Shown piece after piece: positions 27,060 to 37,721 of a stretch of 64,000 nt of DNA; position 1 is the stretch's first letter, and each line of letters begins with the position of its first letter. The notes under the pieces are model-generated. The model saw nothing but the letters and a program-made list of their open reading frames with translations, made no database searches and was not told the DNA's origin. Both the position numbers and the translations under genes were made by a program. Origin of the DNA: Deltaproteobacteria bacterium (GTDB lineage: Bacteria > Desulfobacterota > Binatia > Binatales > Binataceae); NCBI GenBank assembly GCA_019237115.1, contig JAFAHS010000159.1, positions 34,306 to 98,305 on the forward strand. The letters run 5' to 3'.

Positions 27060-28216
27060 TTGTGGAATGGGAGCGTGCGATGGAGAGAGAATGGCAAAGG
27101 AAAGGGGGACAAACTTAACGTTGTTGAATTTTGCCAACGAGATGTTGCCATCCGATATTCCGCAGTTGTGTCCTGTGCGTCGCTCCTGGCAGGGACCGTA
27201 TTTGCTTTCTCGACATCAGCCCTGGCGGCAGGTGGCATGTCGGGTGGAGGATTCGGAGTTGGCGGTGGCTTTGGAGGCATCGGAGGGGGCGCTCACGGCG
27301 GTGGGCCATCAGGCCTAGCGGGTGGTGGACCGGCAGGCCTAGCGGGTGGTGGGCCATCGGGCAAAGCGGTGGTGGACCGGCAGGCCTAGCGGGCGGTGGG
27401 CCGTCAGGCCAAGGGGGCGGCGGGCAGTCAGGCCAAGCGGGTGGCGGGCAATCAGGACAGGCGGGTGGTGGGCCGTCAGGCCAGCCCGGTGGAGCTTCGT
27501 CTGCCCCAGATCCTTCTGATTCCCCATCGGGGTCCTCCGGAAGCGCAACGTCAGGAACGGCAACCGCTGACGTTTCTTCGGCGGGACCTGTCAAAAGCCA
27601 CGGTCCGATTGGTGGGTTCGACGGGCCATCTGGTCTGTCTGCAACCCAAGGCCGCAATCAGTTTGGCGCGGTGATGCCTTCAGCCGCATGGTCATCGTTG
27701 CCAGGAATAGACCCGCAAGTGATGGGAGCGCCATTGCCAGAGGCCGCTTATCCCCCTCAGAACAACTGGTTTTCCCCTCGCACAAGAGAGGCGCGGTCCG
27801 GCACGGACGCTACGATCGATGGACGAGGAGTATTAGGTGCGGCGCATTTGCCAGTTTCGGTTTCAACACCCTCCTCGGGCGATGTGATGGTCGATGCCTC
27901 CAAACAGCGCGTGCTACAATTAAAGAGCGACAAAGCTGCCATCGATTTGAACCCTCCAAAACTTAGCGGGATTGGCAAGCTGCGCAGGGCTCGACGCAGG
28001 GCCTATTCAAGCAAAGACCCCGCGAGCGATCAGTTTAGGCTCACGATTGCGGATGCGCCTGCCAGTCTCACGATTGCGGATGCGCCTGAGCCGCGATCGC
28101 AGTCCGCCGGACCGGTGCGCCTTGGGATGCTCGCGCTAATGCTGGCGATGTCAGCTTGGGTGTTGCTTGTCACGGCGCTGGTCGTGATGGCGCGGATGCC
28201 GCGACGATCGGCGTAG
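27060..28216 (+). pseudogene. Gly-rich repeat membrane protein split by a 1-base slip
   Basis: The 5' frame (27060-27389) encodes a hydrophobic signal/anchor (CASLLAGTVFAFSTSALAAG) and a GGGPSGLA-type repeat; the 3' frame (to 28216) continues the same repeat, then a Ser/Pro-rich domain, a basic stretch (RRARRRAYSS) and a C-terminal transmembrane helix (LALMLAMSAWVLLVTALVVM). The units are 24 bases long. At about 27366-27369 one unit reads GCGGTGG where its neighbours read GCGGGTGG, which shifts the frame to TAG at 27387. Restoring one G joins the halves to about 385 residues. Function unknown; the start codon (TTG 27060) is uncertain. Confidence 0.65.
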
Positions 28217-28260
28217 CAGTGGCGATCATTTGGGCGCGCTCGCCGGGCGATATCAACGCG
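28075..28260 (+). repeat. Direct partner of the inverted repeat at 26.8-27.0 kb
   Basis: This copy covers the terminal transmembrane coding region of the Gly-rich gene and about 45 bases after its stop. The preceding bases contain a 27-base tandem duplication coding LTIADAP twice. The similarity extends past the stop codon, so it is a DNA duplication rather than convergent protein sequence. Confidence 0.75.
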
Positions 28261-28423
28261 GCTGGCGGTGCCCACCCGCGCGACAATTTGGGAATGGGCG
28301 CTTCTGCCGGCGTAGCGGCCGCCGCTGCATCTAAGGTATCGGGACCGCGAGCCACTCCGTGCTCATCTTGTCATCTCAAAATGAGTTGATCAGTTATCGC
28401 GAATTGAGATACCTTCCAATAGC

Positions 28424-28723
28424 GTGCAGGTAATCTCACGCAAGGCACTAATGGAATTCTGGAAAGTTCATGCTGAGGCGGAGGCACCCCTGAAAAGCTG
28501 GTATAAGGCCGCAAGCCAGGGCCATTTCGGAAACCTCGCGGAACTCAAACAGACATTCCAGAGTGTTGACTATGTTAGTGCACGCGGGAAAGGCCTCCAT
28601 GTGTTCAACATCGGCGGGAACAAGTATCGGCTCGTTGCCGTGATTCATTTCAACGCACAGAAGCTCTTTATCCGGCAAGTCCTGACGCACGCGGAATACG
28701 ACAGAGGTGACTGGAAAAAATGA
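28424..28723 (+). CDS. higB: HigB-family toxin (mRNA interferase)
   Basis: A 99-residue protein of the HigB toxin family (RelE fold), expected to cleave mRNA on the ribosome. Seen: the opening MQVISRKALMEFWKVH, AEAPLKSWYKAA, the core FNIGGNKYRLVAVIHF and the ending RQVLTHAEYD, all typical. The start is GTG 28424. Its stop overlaps the antitoxin start by four bases. An imperfect palindrome, TATCGCGAATTGAGATA at 28395-28411, just upstream could be the operator. Toxin before antitoxin is the normal hig order. Confidence 0.92.
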   Translation: MQVISRKALMEFWKVHAEAEAPLKSWYKAASQGHFGNLAELKQTFQSVDYVSARGKGLHVFNIGGNKYRLVAVIHFNAQKLFIRQVLTHAEYDRGDWKK

Positions 28724-29151
28724 AGAGTCGGACAATCGGTCGAACTCTTACCGATCCGCGGAAGTACGAGCCCCTGCTCGCCATCCGCAACGAGCGGGAG
28801 TATGACGCGGCGGTGGCTCGCCTTAACGAGCTGGTGGACGAAGTAGGTGACAAACCCAGGGACCCGCGCTATCGCTTCATCGAGACGCTGAGCGTGCTGA
28901 TCGAAGCGTACGACGAGAAACACCATAAGATCCCGGACGCGTCGGGAGTTGAACTGCTGAAGTTTCTGATGGATCGGCACGAATTGTCGCAAGGGGACCT
29001 GCCTGAAGTCGGCAGCCAAGGGGTAGTCTCCGAAATCCTGCGAGGTAAGCGCGAACTTAATGTGCGCCAGATTCAGGCGCTGTCGAGACGTTTTCATCTC
29101 CCCGTCGCGGCATTCTTTTCGGAGCTGCAGCCCAAACGAGAGGCTGTCTGA
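28720..29151 (+). CDS. higA: HigA-type antitoxin with HTH domain
   Basis: A 143-residue antitoxin, longer than minimal HigA. An N-terminal helical part (about 1-70, with YRFIETLSVLIEAYDEKHH) is followed by an XRE-type helix-turn-helix (ELSQGDLPEVGSQGVVSEIL, about 90-110) and LNVRQIQALSRRFHLPVAAF. It should neutralise HigB and repress the operon. The overlap ATGA with higB indicates translational coupling. The arrangement matches the HigA subgroup seen next to HigB in many proteobacterial islands. Confidence 0.9.
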   Translation: MKSRTIGRTLTDPRKYEPLLAIRNEREYDAAVARLNELVDEVGDKPRDPRYRFIETLSVLIEAYDEKHHKIPDASGVELLKFLMDRHELSQGDLPEVGSQGVVSEILRGKRELNVRQIQALSRRFHLPVAAFFSELQPKREAV

Positions 29152-29299
29152 GCGTGCTTGTGCTTCGATTCATCGGGAGCGATTTGTTGGGGGTGGAATA
29201 CACGACGGGCGTCAACGGTCGAGAAGCACGAATCGATTTTGAGTTTGGTGCGATTCGCCCACCGGTTCCAGGCGCTGGTGCGCGCGAGCAGTTCAGTAA

Positions 29300-29622
29300 A
29301 CGATCGACCGCTGCCGCCCCGGGCATTGCCGCGACCACGAGTTGGCATTACGTTGGCACGCTCTTGAGTCACCCCCAGTATCGAAATCACGGCTATGACG
29401 CGGAGTTGATGCGAGTTGCCGAAAAAACGAGCGCGCGCTGCTGGAGTCAAGTAAACCTGGCTCGATACGTTCAAATTTCAGGCCCGGTCTTTTAGGAGCG
29501 ATTGGGGTTCCGAGTGTTTCGGCGTTCTAAGGGACCATCCGCTCGGCCGCACGCACTGCTTCGTGTACAAACAACTCACCTCATCCTATCGTCGTGCTTT
29601 GGAGCGGGAATACCCAACGTAG
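29300..29622 (+). pseudogene. Relic of a GNAT acetyltransferase
   Basis: The acetyl-CoA-binding motif is readable as HPQYRNHGYDAELMRVAEKT in one frame. After a shift near 29456 the next frame gives LDTFKFQARSF and then CFGVLRDHPLGRTHCFVYKQL. Between them, 24 bases (29494-29517) are out of phase; read one base earlier they give ERLGFRVF, exactly the missing piece (expected YERLGFRVFG). At least three indels have therefore hit the gene. It resembles the acetyltransferase domains intact at 49981-50871. Upstream of 29300 no clear N-terminus remains. Confidence 0.7.
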
Positions 29623-29890
29623 CCATTCGATAGAGACGTCGGACGAGGCAAGAATTCGTCCTGCGTGGCATTTCAACTGCTGCCCGAGGGTCATCAGGAA
29701 GCGAAGGTTAATCCGGTCAGCTTCCTGTGTGCCTTGTCGAAACTCAAACCCACCCCGCGAGAGAGGCGGGTTCATGTTTGAAAGCTCACTAGCCAAGGTG
29801 TAGAGAATTTCTGCTGTCTGGCCTAAGGCTTGACCAAGGGCGTTCACTTTGCGCCACGGCACGCTGTGGAGGTCCATCTGGGGGGCGGAA
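29623..29890. other. Intergenic stretch, no gene seen
   Basis: No gene signal between the acetyltransferase relic and the Ig-repeat lipoprotein. Confidence 0.4.
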
Positions 29891-32800
29891 ATGCGGGACA
29901 AATGCCGGCAGATTGCTTGGTGGCCCGTTAGCCTGATCACATTCGCTCAAGTGATCTGGGTTTTCCCGTCCCGGCTCTTGCTCGTTGTTGCGATTCCGAT
30001 CTCGCTGGGCGGTCTCCTGCAAGCGTGCGGCGGGAGTGGGGGCGGCGCTCCGCCGACGAACCTCGAATCGATCACCATAGACCCGATTGATACGTCGGTT
30101 GCAGTCGGAACCAAGGTGCAACTGCACGCCACGGGCACCTACAAGAATAAGCACCAAGGACATCACGGATTCCGTGACCTGGGAGTCGGTTGACACCAAG
30201 GTGGCGGTCGTCAGCGACAAGAACGGCACCAAAGGGCTTGCAAGCGGAGATGGCGCGGGCGCCACCACCGTGAGTGCCACGCTCCACGGCATAAAAGGTG
30301 TCAGCTCATTCACCGTCACGAAGGCCGGCTTGACGTCGATCACTCTAGTGCCGGTCAACCCGCTGGTGGCCAAAGGCACCACGGTTCAGATGGCAGCCCA
30401 GGGGAATTTCAACGATGGAAGCGTACAGGATCTCACTACCCAAGTGAGTTGGAGCTCAAGCAACAGCTCGATCGCACAGGTCAGTAACACCTCAGGCACT
30501 ATGTGTCTGGTCACGGGCGTCAGTGCCGGGAACATCCAGATAACCGCGACTTTCAACGGGGTCCAAGGTTCGACCGCCGTCACCGTGACCTCGGCGACGC
30601 TGACTTCGATTACGATTACAGATCCTTCGATAGCCAAGAGCACCACGGTCCAGCTAACCGCGACTTGCAACTTCAACGATGACACCACCGAGGACTGCAC
30701 GAACGAGGTCAGCTGGAGCTCCAGCGATAGCGGAATCGCGCAAGTCAGCGACACGGCGCTGACCAAAGGGCTGGTCACGGGCATCGGAGTCGGGAGCACC
30801 TCCATCACCGGCACCTTCGGCGGTATCCAGGGCGCAGCAGCGCTTACTGTGACCTCTGCAACTTTAACCTCGATTACCATTACGCCGCCCGATCCCTCCA
30901 TCGCCAAGGGCACCGGGGTGCAGCTGACTGCCATCGGCAACTTTAGCGATGGGACTGCCGAGGATCTCACCACTCAGGTGAGCTGGATGTCAGGCAACGA
31001 CAAGATCGCACAGGTCAGCGACGAACCAGGAAGCAAAGGGTTGATCACCGGCCTTGGGGGCGGGGAGCACAGTAATAACCGTGACCCTCAATGGTGTTGA
31101 GGGTTCGACCACGCTTGGCGTGACCTCTGCGACTTTGACCTTGCTTACCATCACCCCACCCGATCCCTCTATCGCCAAAGCCACCGCGGTGCAGCTTACC
31201 GCGACCGGCAACTTCAGCGACGGAACTATCGAGGATCTGACCAGTCAGGTGAGCTGGGACTCAGGCAACGACACGATCGCACAAGTGAACGACGAACCGG
31301 GGAGCAAAGGGTTGGTCACCGGCCTGGGGGCGGGGAGCACGGCAATAACCGTGACCTTCGACGGCGTTCAGGGCTCGATCACGCTTGGCGTGACCTCTGC
31401 GACTTTGTCCTCGCTTACCATCACACCGCCAGATGCGTCGCTCGCCAGGGGGACCAGCGAGCAGTTCACCGCGACGGGTAATTTCTCCGACGGCACGACT
31501 GAGGATCTCACCAAGACTGTGAGCTGGACTTCGTCAGCTTCGGGAACGGCGACGGTGAGCGATGCGTCGGACAGCAAAGGGCTTGTGACTGGAACGGAGG
31601 TGGGCACTGCGACGATCACCGCGACGGAGGACGGGGTTTCGGGATCAACGACTGTCAAGGTGACTGCGGCTACGCTCAATTCAATCGATGTCTTTCCCGC
31701 CATCGGGTCTACTAACCCGGCTGGTACAACCATCGCCGCCGGCACTTCTGTTCAGCTAACAGCCCTTGGAATGTTTTCGGATGGAAGCACGGAGGATCTC
31801 ACCGAGCAGGTCGCATGGGAATCCTCCTCCGCTTCGGTGGCAGTCGTCAGCGATGCCGATGGCACCAGGGGACTCGTTAGCGGAATTGCCGCCGGTGGTG
31901 CGACTATCACCGCGACCTTAGCGGGAGTTTCCGGCACGGTAGGGATAACAGTTACCGCCGCGACTCTCACCTCTATCACCATAACTCCCGCGTCGCCTTC
32001 GCTTGCCGCCGGCACCACTCTTCAGCTTGCAGCGACCGGCACCTTCTCCGATGGAAGCACCGAGGACCTGACATCGCAGGCGTCATGGCAATCGACGTCT
32101 CCATTGGTAGAGGTCGTCAGCGACGCCCAAGGTAACCAGGGGCTCTTGTACGGTATTGCCAAGGGCAGCGCGACGATCACTGCAACCGTCGATGGGGTCT
32201 CTGGTAGCGAAACTGTGACGGTTACGGCCGCTACGCTCAGCTCCATCGCGATCACTCCAGCATCGCCCCTGGTTGACGTTGGCGCCTCGGCGCCCCTGAT
32301 TGCGACGGGCACCTTCTCCGATGGGACCACGGAGGAGTTGACGGATTCTGTCAGTTGGACTTCGTCCTCATCGGGTGTTGCGGATATAAGCGATAAGGCC
32401 GGAACCAAGGGGCTGTTAACCGGGGTAGCGGTGGGCACGGCCACGATAACTGCGACCCAGGAGGGCGTCTCGGGAACCACCACGGCCACGGTCACCGCCG
32501 TCACGCTGGTTTCTATAGCCGTCACGCCGTCGAATCCAACCATCGCGCAGGGGGAAACCCTCCAGCTAATCGCGACCGCACACTATTCCAACGGAACCAT
32601 GCAAGACATGACGAGCTCCGTCACCTGGAACTCGTCGTCCTCCGGTGTCGCTTCGGTCAGCAGCACGGGGCTGGTATCCGGATTAACCACCGGAAGCTCC
32701 GATATCACTGCCCAGCAGCCGGGAGGTCTTTCGGGCTCCACCACCGTGATGGTGAGCTCGGCCCAAGTAGCGTCGGGCATCGTGATGAGCGGAACGCTTC

Positions 32801-34466
32801 CGATCGTGGGTGCGCAGGTCACGCTGTATGAAGCGGGTACCAGTTATGGCGGGACGCCGACTGCGATAAGCTCCGCCACCACCGATGCCAGTGGACAGTT
32901 CAAGTTGTCGCCCTTCACTTGCTCATCGGACACCGCGCAGCTCTATGCGGTCGCGGTTGACTCTCCCAGCGTGCTCATGACGGCGGTGGGGGAATGCGAT
33001 GAGGTGCCGTCGTCGTTCGTGATCGACGAGGTTACGACAGTCGCATCCACCTATGCGCTGGCCCAGTTCTTCAACCCGACTGTAAGCGGGCAGGTACCGG
33101 CGATCGGCGCTCCCGCGAGTAACGCCACGGGACTCGCAAACGCGATGACGATGGCCACCTCCAACCTGGTCAACATTTCGACCGGCCTCGCCGCTTCGTT
33201 CCTCTCGACCGGTTCGAATACGGCAACCAGCCTGAACTCACTGGCCAACATTCTAGCCGCGTGTGTTAGAGCCAACGTCCCTTCATCGCCGCCCTGCAGC
33301 CAGTTGTTTGCCGCCGCGACGATTCCAGGTGTGACGCCGCCGACCGACACTATCCAGGCGATTCTCAACGAAGCGCTCAACCCCGCGAACAATGTGGGCG
33401 CGCTTTTCAGCATCCAGGCGTCGATCTCGCCGCTGCCCTACACACCTGCGCTGTCGGGTGCTCCGTCCGACTGGACGATCGGCGTGAACTTCAATCCTCC
33501 GGGCGCCAATATTGGCCAACCGGCCAACGTCGCAATCGACGCCGCGGGCAATATCTGGATGGCGAACCGCAAAACTAACACGGTGACGGAGCTTGACCCC
33601 AGCGGGGCACTGGTCGGCAACTTCAATCCCAGTGGCGCCAAATTCAGCCTCCCCTACAGCATGGCAATCGATCCGTTTGGCAATGTCTGGGTTACGAACC
33701 AAACGGGCAAAACAGTGACGGAGCTTAGCTCCAGCGGAACATTGATCGGCAATTTCATCCCAGCGGCGCCAACTTCAATGGTCCCTACTCGGCAGCAATC
33801 GATGCCACCGGTAACGTGTGGGTGCTCAATGTCAATGGTAATTCAGTTACGGAGCTTAGCCCCGGCGGTACACTCGTCGGTAACTTCAATCCCAGCGGAG
33901 CAAACTTCAAAGCACCGAGTTACGTCGCAATCGATGCTGCCGGCAACGTCTGGGTGACAAACTACGCTGGCGGTTCGGTAACAGAGCTCAACTCCAGCGG
34001 TGCGCTGGTCGGCAACTTCAAACCCGGTGGCGCCAAGTTTTACGCTCCTGACACGATTGCAATCGACGCGGCGGGGAACGCGTGGATACCGAACCAGTAT
34101 GGCAACTCGGTGTCGGAGCTCACTTCGAGCGGCGCGGCGGTCGGCAACTTTAAGCCCAGTGGCGCCAACTTCAACCAACCCTATGGTGTGGCAATCGACA
34201 GTTCGGACAACGTGTGGATACCTAACTTCAATGGCAAGTCGGTGACAGAGCTCAACTCGAATGGTGCACTGATCGGCAACTTCGCTCCACAAGGTGCCAA
34301 CCTAAACGGCGCTGACAGCGTAGCAATAGACTCCTCCGGCAATGTGTGGGTGACCAACAAAAATGGCAACACGATTGGAGGATTGGTGGGTGCAGCGGAG
34401 CCTGTGACTACGCCACTGGTCGCGTGCCTCAAGAAGACGCCCCCAACGACGGCATGCAAACCATAG
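29891..34466 (+). pseudogene. Large lipoprotein: ten Ig-like repeats plus NHL-type propeller, frame broken three times
   Basis: Read through its frame breaks this encodes about 1,520 residues. An N-terminal hydrophobic segment ends in the lipobox LLQAC, followed by GGSGGG. Ten BIg2-type repeats of about 90 residues follow, each with a phrase like TLTSITITPPDPSIAKGT and DLT..VSW.S. Then come a short GTLPIVGAQVTLYEAG carboxypeptidase-regulatory-like domain, a helical region, and about seven repeats such as GNVWVTN....TVTEL.SSG forming a Vgb/NHL-like propeller. Breaks lie near 30148, in the G run 31056-31060 (one G extra) and near 33756 (one A missing). Surface adhesion or binding is the usual role of such architectures. 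Confidence 0.85.
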
Positions 34467-34509
34467 TAAACAACGCCCAGACTCGCTTCAGAGGTCGGAT
34501 CACGCAAAA

Positions 34510-34614
34510 CATAAAGGCACTCGCACCGCGACTCTGCTGTCCAAGGGCAAAGTCCTAATCGCGGGCGGAGGTATACGTCCGGCGAACTTGCCACTATGGC
34601 TTGACACGCCTTAG
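34510..34614 (+). pseudogene. Second kelch-repeat relic
   Basis: From 34516 one frame reads GTRTATLLSKGKVLIAGGG, the HTATLL..GKVLIAGG hallmark of kelch/galactose-oxidase-type repeats, and stops at TAG 34612-34614. Neither side carries further repeats. It lies directly after the Ig-repeat gene. Confidence 0.55.
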
Positions 34615-34665
34615 CAACGGGCTCGATTTCGCGAACAGAACCTGATGAATGATCAGCGTTCAAGC

Positions 34666-34980
34666 TCAAAACCCTTGGTCATTACGCAGTGTGCGCTCCT
34701 TCTCGCGCACGAGGTTCTTGACCTGACCAGCTATTCCGGCACGCTCGGCCTCGCGCATCAAAGCCGCATCTCTTGAGATTCTCTGGGCGGCCGATTTCAT
34801 TTCCTGCCGGAACTCCGCCGCCCGCATTTTCGCGTCGAGATCCAGATCGAAAGCGTCTGGCGACTTTGATGAATTCCCGCCGCGCTCGTTTGAACCGCTC
34901 GATCGGCGCAATACCCCGTTCCTTCTATGACGGGGTTCGGGCTCCCTCAGTTTATGGGCTGGCTCCGCAACCGCTTCCAA
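34666..34980 (-). CDS. Hypothetical charged helical protein
   Basis: A frame of up to 104 residues. Its last 65 residues (FDLDLDAKMRAAEFRQEM onward, rich in Arg, Glu and Ala) look like a continuous helix and are the more protein-like part. The long start is TTG 34980; an internal ATG at MRAAEFRQEM would give about 54 residues. I recognise no family. It lies within the accessory region between the Ig-repeat gene and the recombinase. Confidence 0.35.
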   Translation of the reverse strand: MEAVAEPAHKLREPEPRHRRNGVLRRSSGSNERGGNSSKSPDAFDLDLDAKMRAAEFRQEMKSAAQRISRDAALMREAERAGIAGQVKNLVREKERTLRNDQGF

Positions 34981-35109
34981 TCCTCGCCATCGCGCATAGT
35001 CCAGCGTGGTGTCTTTGGGCCGCGCCCTGGAAAGATGATCCCTGAATGCCTCGGAATTCTTGAATCATCGTGTGCGGCGCACAAGGTCGCCTCCTCACGC
35101 TCTCAGACG

Positions 35110-35433
35110 TCAGTGCCTCCGCTTTTTCTCTATCTCCCTCCGAAACGCGCGGTAGGCTGCCACAATCTGCTCATGTGAAGGATCGCCCGTTTTTTTGTCC
35201 GAAGGGAGTCGTCCTGCGTAGTATTGGAGGACCTCCACTGGTACTCCCAACACCGCCGCCAATTGCGCGACGAAATCGGGCGACGGCGGGTTTCTGCGGT
35301 CGTGCTCGATATCGTTGATGTAGGCGATCCCGATCGCGACCCCATCTTTTTTCTTGACCTGCGCAGCTAATGCTTTCTGGGTTAGCCCGCGCTGCTTGCG
35401 AAGCTCTGAAATCAACTGGCCGAAGGTTTTCAT
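35110..35433 (-). CDS. XRE-family HTH regulator
   Basis: A 107-residue protein with a Cro/CI-type helix-turn-helix at the N-terminus: FGQLISELRKQRGLTQKALA, then GIAYINDIEHDRRNPPSPDF and LAAVLGVPVEVL. The C-terminal 35 residues are charged (ending RREIEKKRRH). The start is ATG 35433, whose ATGA overlaps the stop of a ten-codon leader frame (35430-35462) that has a strong GAGGAGG site, suggesting coupled translation. A perfect palindrome at 35551-35570 upstream is a likely operator. It probably regulates the adjacent element genes and itself. Confidence 0.85.
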   Translation of the reverse strand: MKTFGQLISELRKQRGLTQKALAAQVKKKDGVAIGIAYINDIEHDRRNPPSPDFVAQLAAVLGVPVEVLQYYAGRLPSDKKTGDPSHEQIVAAYRAFRREIEKKRRH

Positions 35434-35462
35434 ACCCGATCCGCGGCCTTCTTTGCCGCCAT
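35430..35462 (-). CDS. Ten-codon leader peptide coupled to the XRE gene
   Basis: ATG at 35462 is preceded by GAGGAGG (35468-35474 on the complement) at five bases. The frame encodes MAAKKAADRV and its TGA overlaps the XRE start codon (ATGA). The XRE start itself has no good ribosome binding site, so translation probably enters through this leader. Confidence 0.4.
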   Translation of the reverse strand: MAAKKAADRV

Positions 35463-35550
35463 TGGTGCCTCCTCGAGAATTGAGAATACCGCATTTCTGC
35501 GGATGCACTAGCGGTCAGACTTGCATCAAAAGACTTTTCAGTGCTATGGA

Positions 35551-35570
35551 ATTACGCAGATACGCGTAAT
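35551..35570. promoter_or_regulatory. Perfect palindrome ATTACGC-N6-GCGTAAT, candidate XRE operator
   Basis: Two perfect 7-base arms flank AGATAC, about 90 bases upstream of the XRE leader and just before a small plus-strand frame. The position between divergent units fits an operator for the XRE protein. Confidence 0.55.
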
Positions 35571-35576
35571 ATCTTA

Positions 35577-35714
35577 GTGTTGAGGGTGTGCACACATCTC
35601 ACGAGCTGGGGTGATGGCTGGTATCCCTGCTACATCCGTCGCTTTCCGGACGATGGTCGGGTCCAGATGCTCACGATTTATTTTGATGAGTATCGAGCGC
35701 CAGAGCCAACGTGA
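35577..35714 (+). CDS. Small hypothetical protein (about 42-45 aa)
   Basis: A short frame rich in aromatic residues and containing GDGWYPCYIRRFPDDGRVQM then LTIYFDEY, which looks like a compact beta hairpin rather than random sequence. Possible starts are GTG 35577, TTG 35580 or GTG 35586; it ends at TGA 35712-35714. It is divergent from the XRE gene across the palindrome. The family is unknown. Confidence 0.35.
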   Translation: MLRVCTHLTSWGDGWYPCYIRRFPDDGRVQMLTIYFDEYRAPEPT

Positions 35715-35774
35715 GAGCGTGACGACGACCCGGCTATATTCGCCATGCCGCAGCCCAACGACGTGGTCTAGGTC

Positions 35775-36257
35775 TTGACGCTTTCCGAATTCATCGCAGG
35801 CATCGCGTCTTTACCGCGTGAGGAGCTGGGCGCTGCCTTGGGCGCTCTGCTCACCCGGCTTCTCGAGCCTGTGGCTCCCGCCGTACCACCCGGGCCCGAT
35901 AGGCTGCTAGATGCAGACGAAGCGGCGGAATTCCTGCACATCTCGAAGCCCCATCTCTGGGAGCTGTGCCGCGATGAGAAAATTCCCTTCACGCAGATCG
36001 GCCGCTTCTATCGCTTCCGCAGGTCAGCGCTCGATGAGTGCATCAGGAACTACCGGGGGGTTGACTCGTCACTTAGCAAAATATTAAGCGGTTGTGGTGA
36101 CCGGCAAAGAACTAAAGCGCATCCGTCTCGCTATGGAGCTGGAGCAGACCGAGCTGGCAAAAAAGTTGGGGGTCCACAGCGTAACGGTCTCCAGGTGGGA
36201 AACAGGCGCGTCGCCGGTTCCCAAGGCAATCGCCCTGCTGGTGAAGTTGATGGCTAA
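35775..36257 (+). CDS. Excisionase-like HTH protein (Xis / HTH_17)
   Basis: The first 105 residues form a credible protein: an N-terminal helical segment (MTLSEFIAGIASLPREELG), a Pro-rich joint, and an excisionase-type helix-turn-helix (LDADEAAEFLHISKPHLWEL, then IPFTQIGRFYRFRRSALDEC). Such proteins bind att-site DNA and direct recombination. The remaining 55 residues of this frame overlap the next HTH gene out of phase and are low-complexity, so the natural stop may have been lost to a frameshift near 36080. The start is TTG 35775. It precedes the recombinase, as is usual for xis-int pairs. Confidence 0.7.
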   Translation: MTLSEFIAGIASLPREELGAALGALLTRLLEPVAPAVPPGPDRLLDADEAAEFLHISKPHLWELCRDEKIPFTQIGRFYRFRRSALDECIRNYRGVDSSLSKILSGCGDRQRTKAHPSRYGAGADRAGKKVGGPQRNGLQVGNRRVAGSQGNRPAGEVDG

Positions 36258-36269
36258 GGAGAAACCCTG

Positions 36270-36270
<1 letters not shown>
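36097..36270 (+). CDS. Small XRE-type HTH protein (57 aa)
   Basis: A short frame with a complete helix-turn-helix: VTGKELKRIRLAMELEQTEL, AKKLGVHSVTVSRWETGASP and PKAIALLVKLMAKEKP. The start is GTG 36097 (or GTG 36094). Its TGA overlaps the ATG of the recombinase frame (TGATG at 36268-36272), so the two are translationally coupled. It is probably a regulator of integration or excision. Confidence 0.75.
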
Positions 36271-37484
<1,214 letters not shown>

Positions 37485-37517
37485 ACTGTCTGAAGGACGC
37501 TTACGTACCAAGATCTC

Positions 37518-37594
37518 TGGGGTGAGTGAAGGGACTTGAACCCTCGACCACTGGAGCCACAATCCAGCGCTCTACCAACTGAGCTACACCCACC
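37518..37594 (-). tRNA. tRNA-His (GTG)
   Basis: The acceptor GTGGGTG pairs with CACTCAC, with the extra 5' G typical of tRNA-His at 37594 opposite C73. The anticodon loop TTGTGGC gives anticodon GTG, and CCA is encoded at 37518-37520. Confidence 0.95.
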
Positions 37595-37642
37595 ACCGAC
37601 CTTATGTCTGCCGGACGCTGTGTGTCCGGACTAAATATTTCG

Positions 37643-37719
<77 letters not shown>

Positions 37720-37721
37720 AA

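Noticed and set aside
27300..27480. Short tandem repeats resembling a CRISPR array
   Set aside because: Units are contiguous 24-bp coding repeats (Gly-Pro-Ser) without unique spacers and lie in a reading frame.
29491..29500. A first reading of an amber codon in the acetyltransferase relic
   Set aside because: Re-reading the bases shows the continuing frame has AGG there; the apparent TAG belongs to the out-of-phase reading between two compensating indels.
30386..33413. Long minus-strand frames opposite the Ig-repeat gene
   Set aside because: They mirror the Ser/Thr/Val codon bias of the plus-strand repeats and show no domain features or starts; they are shadows.
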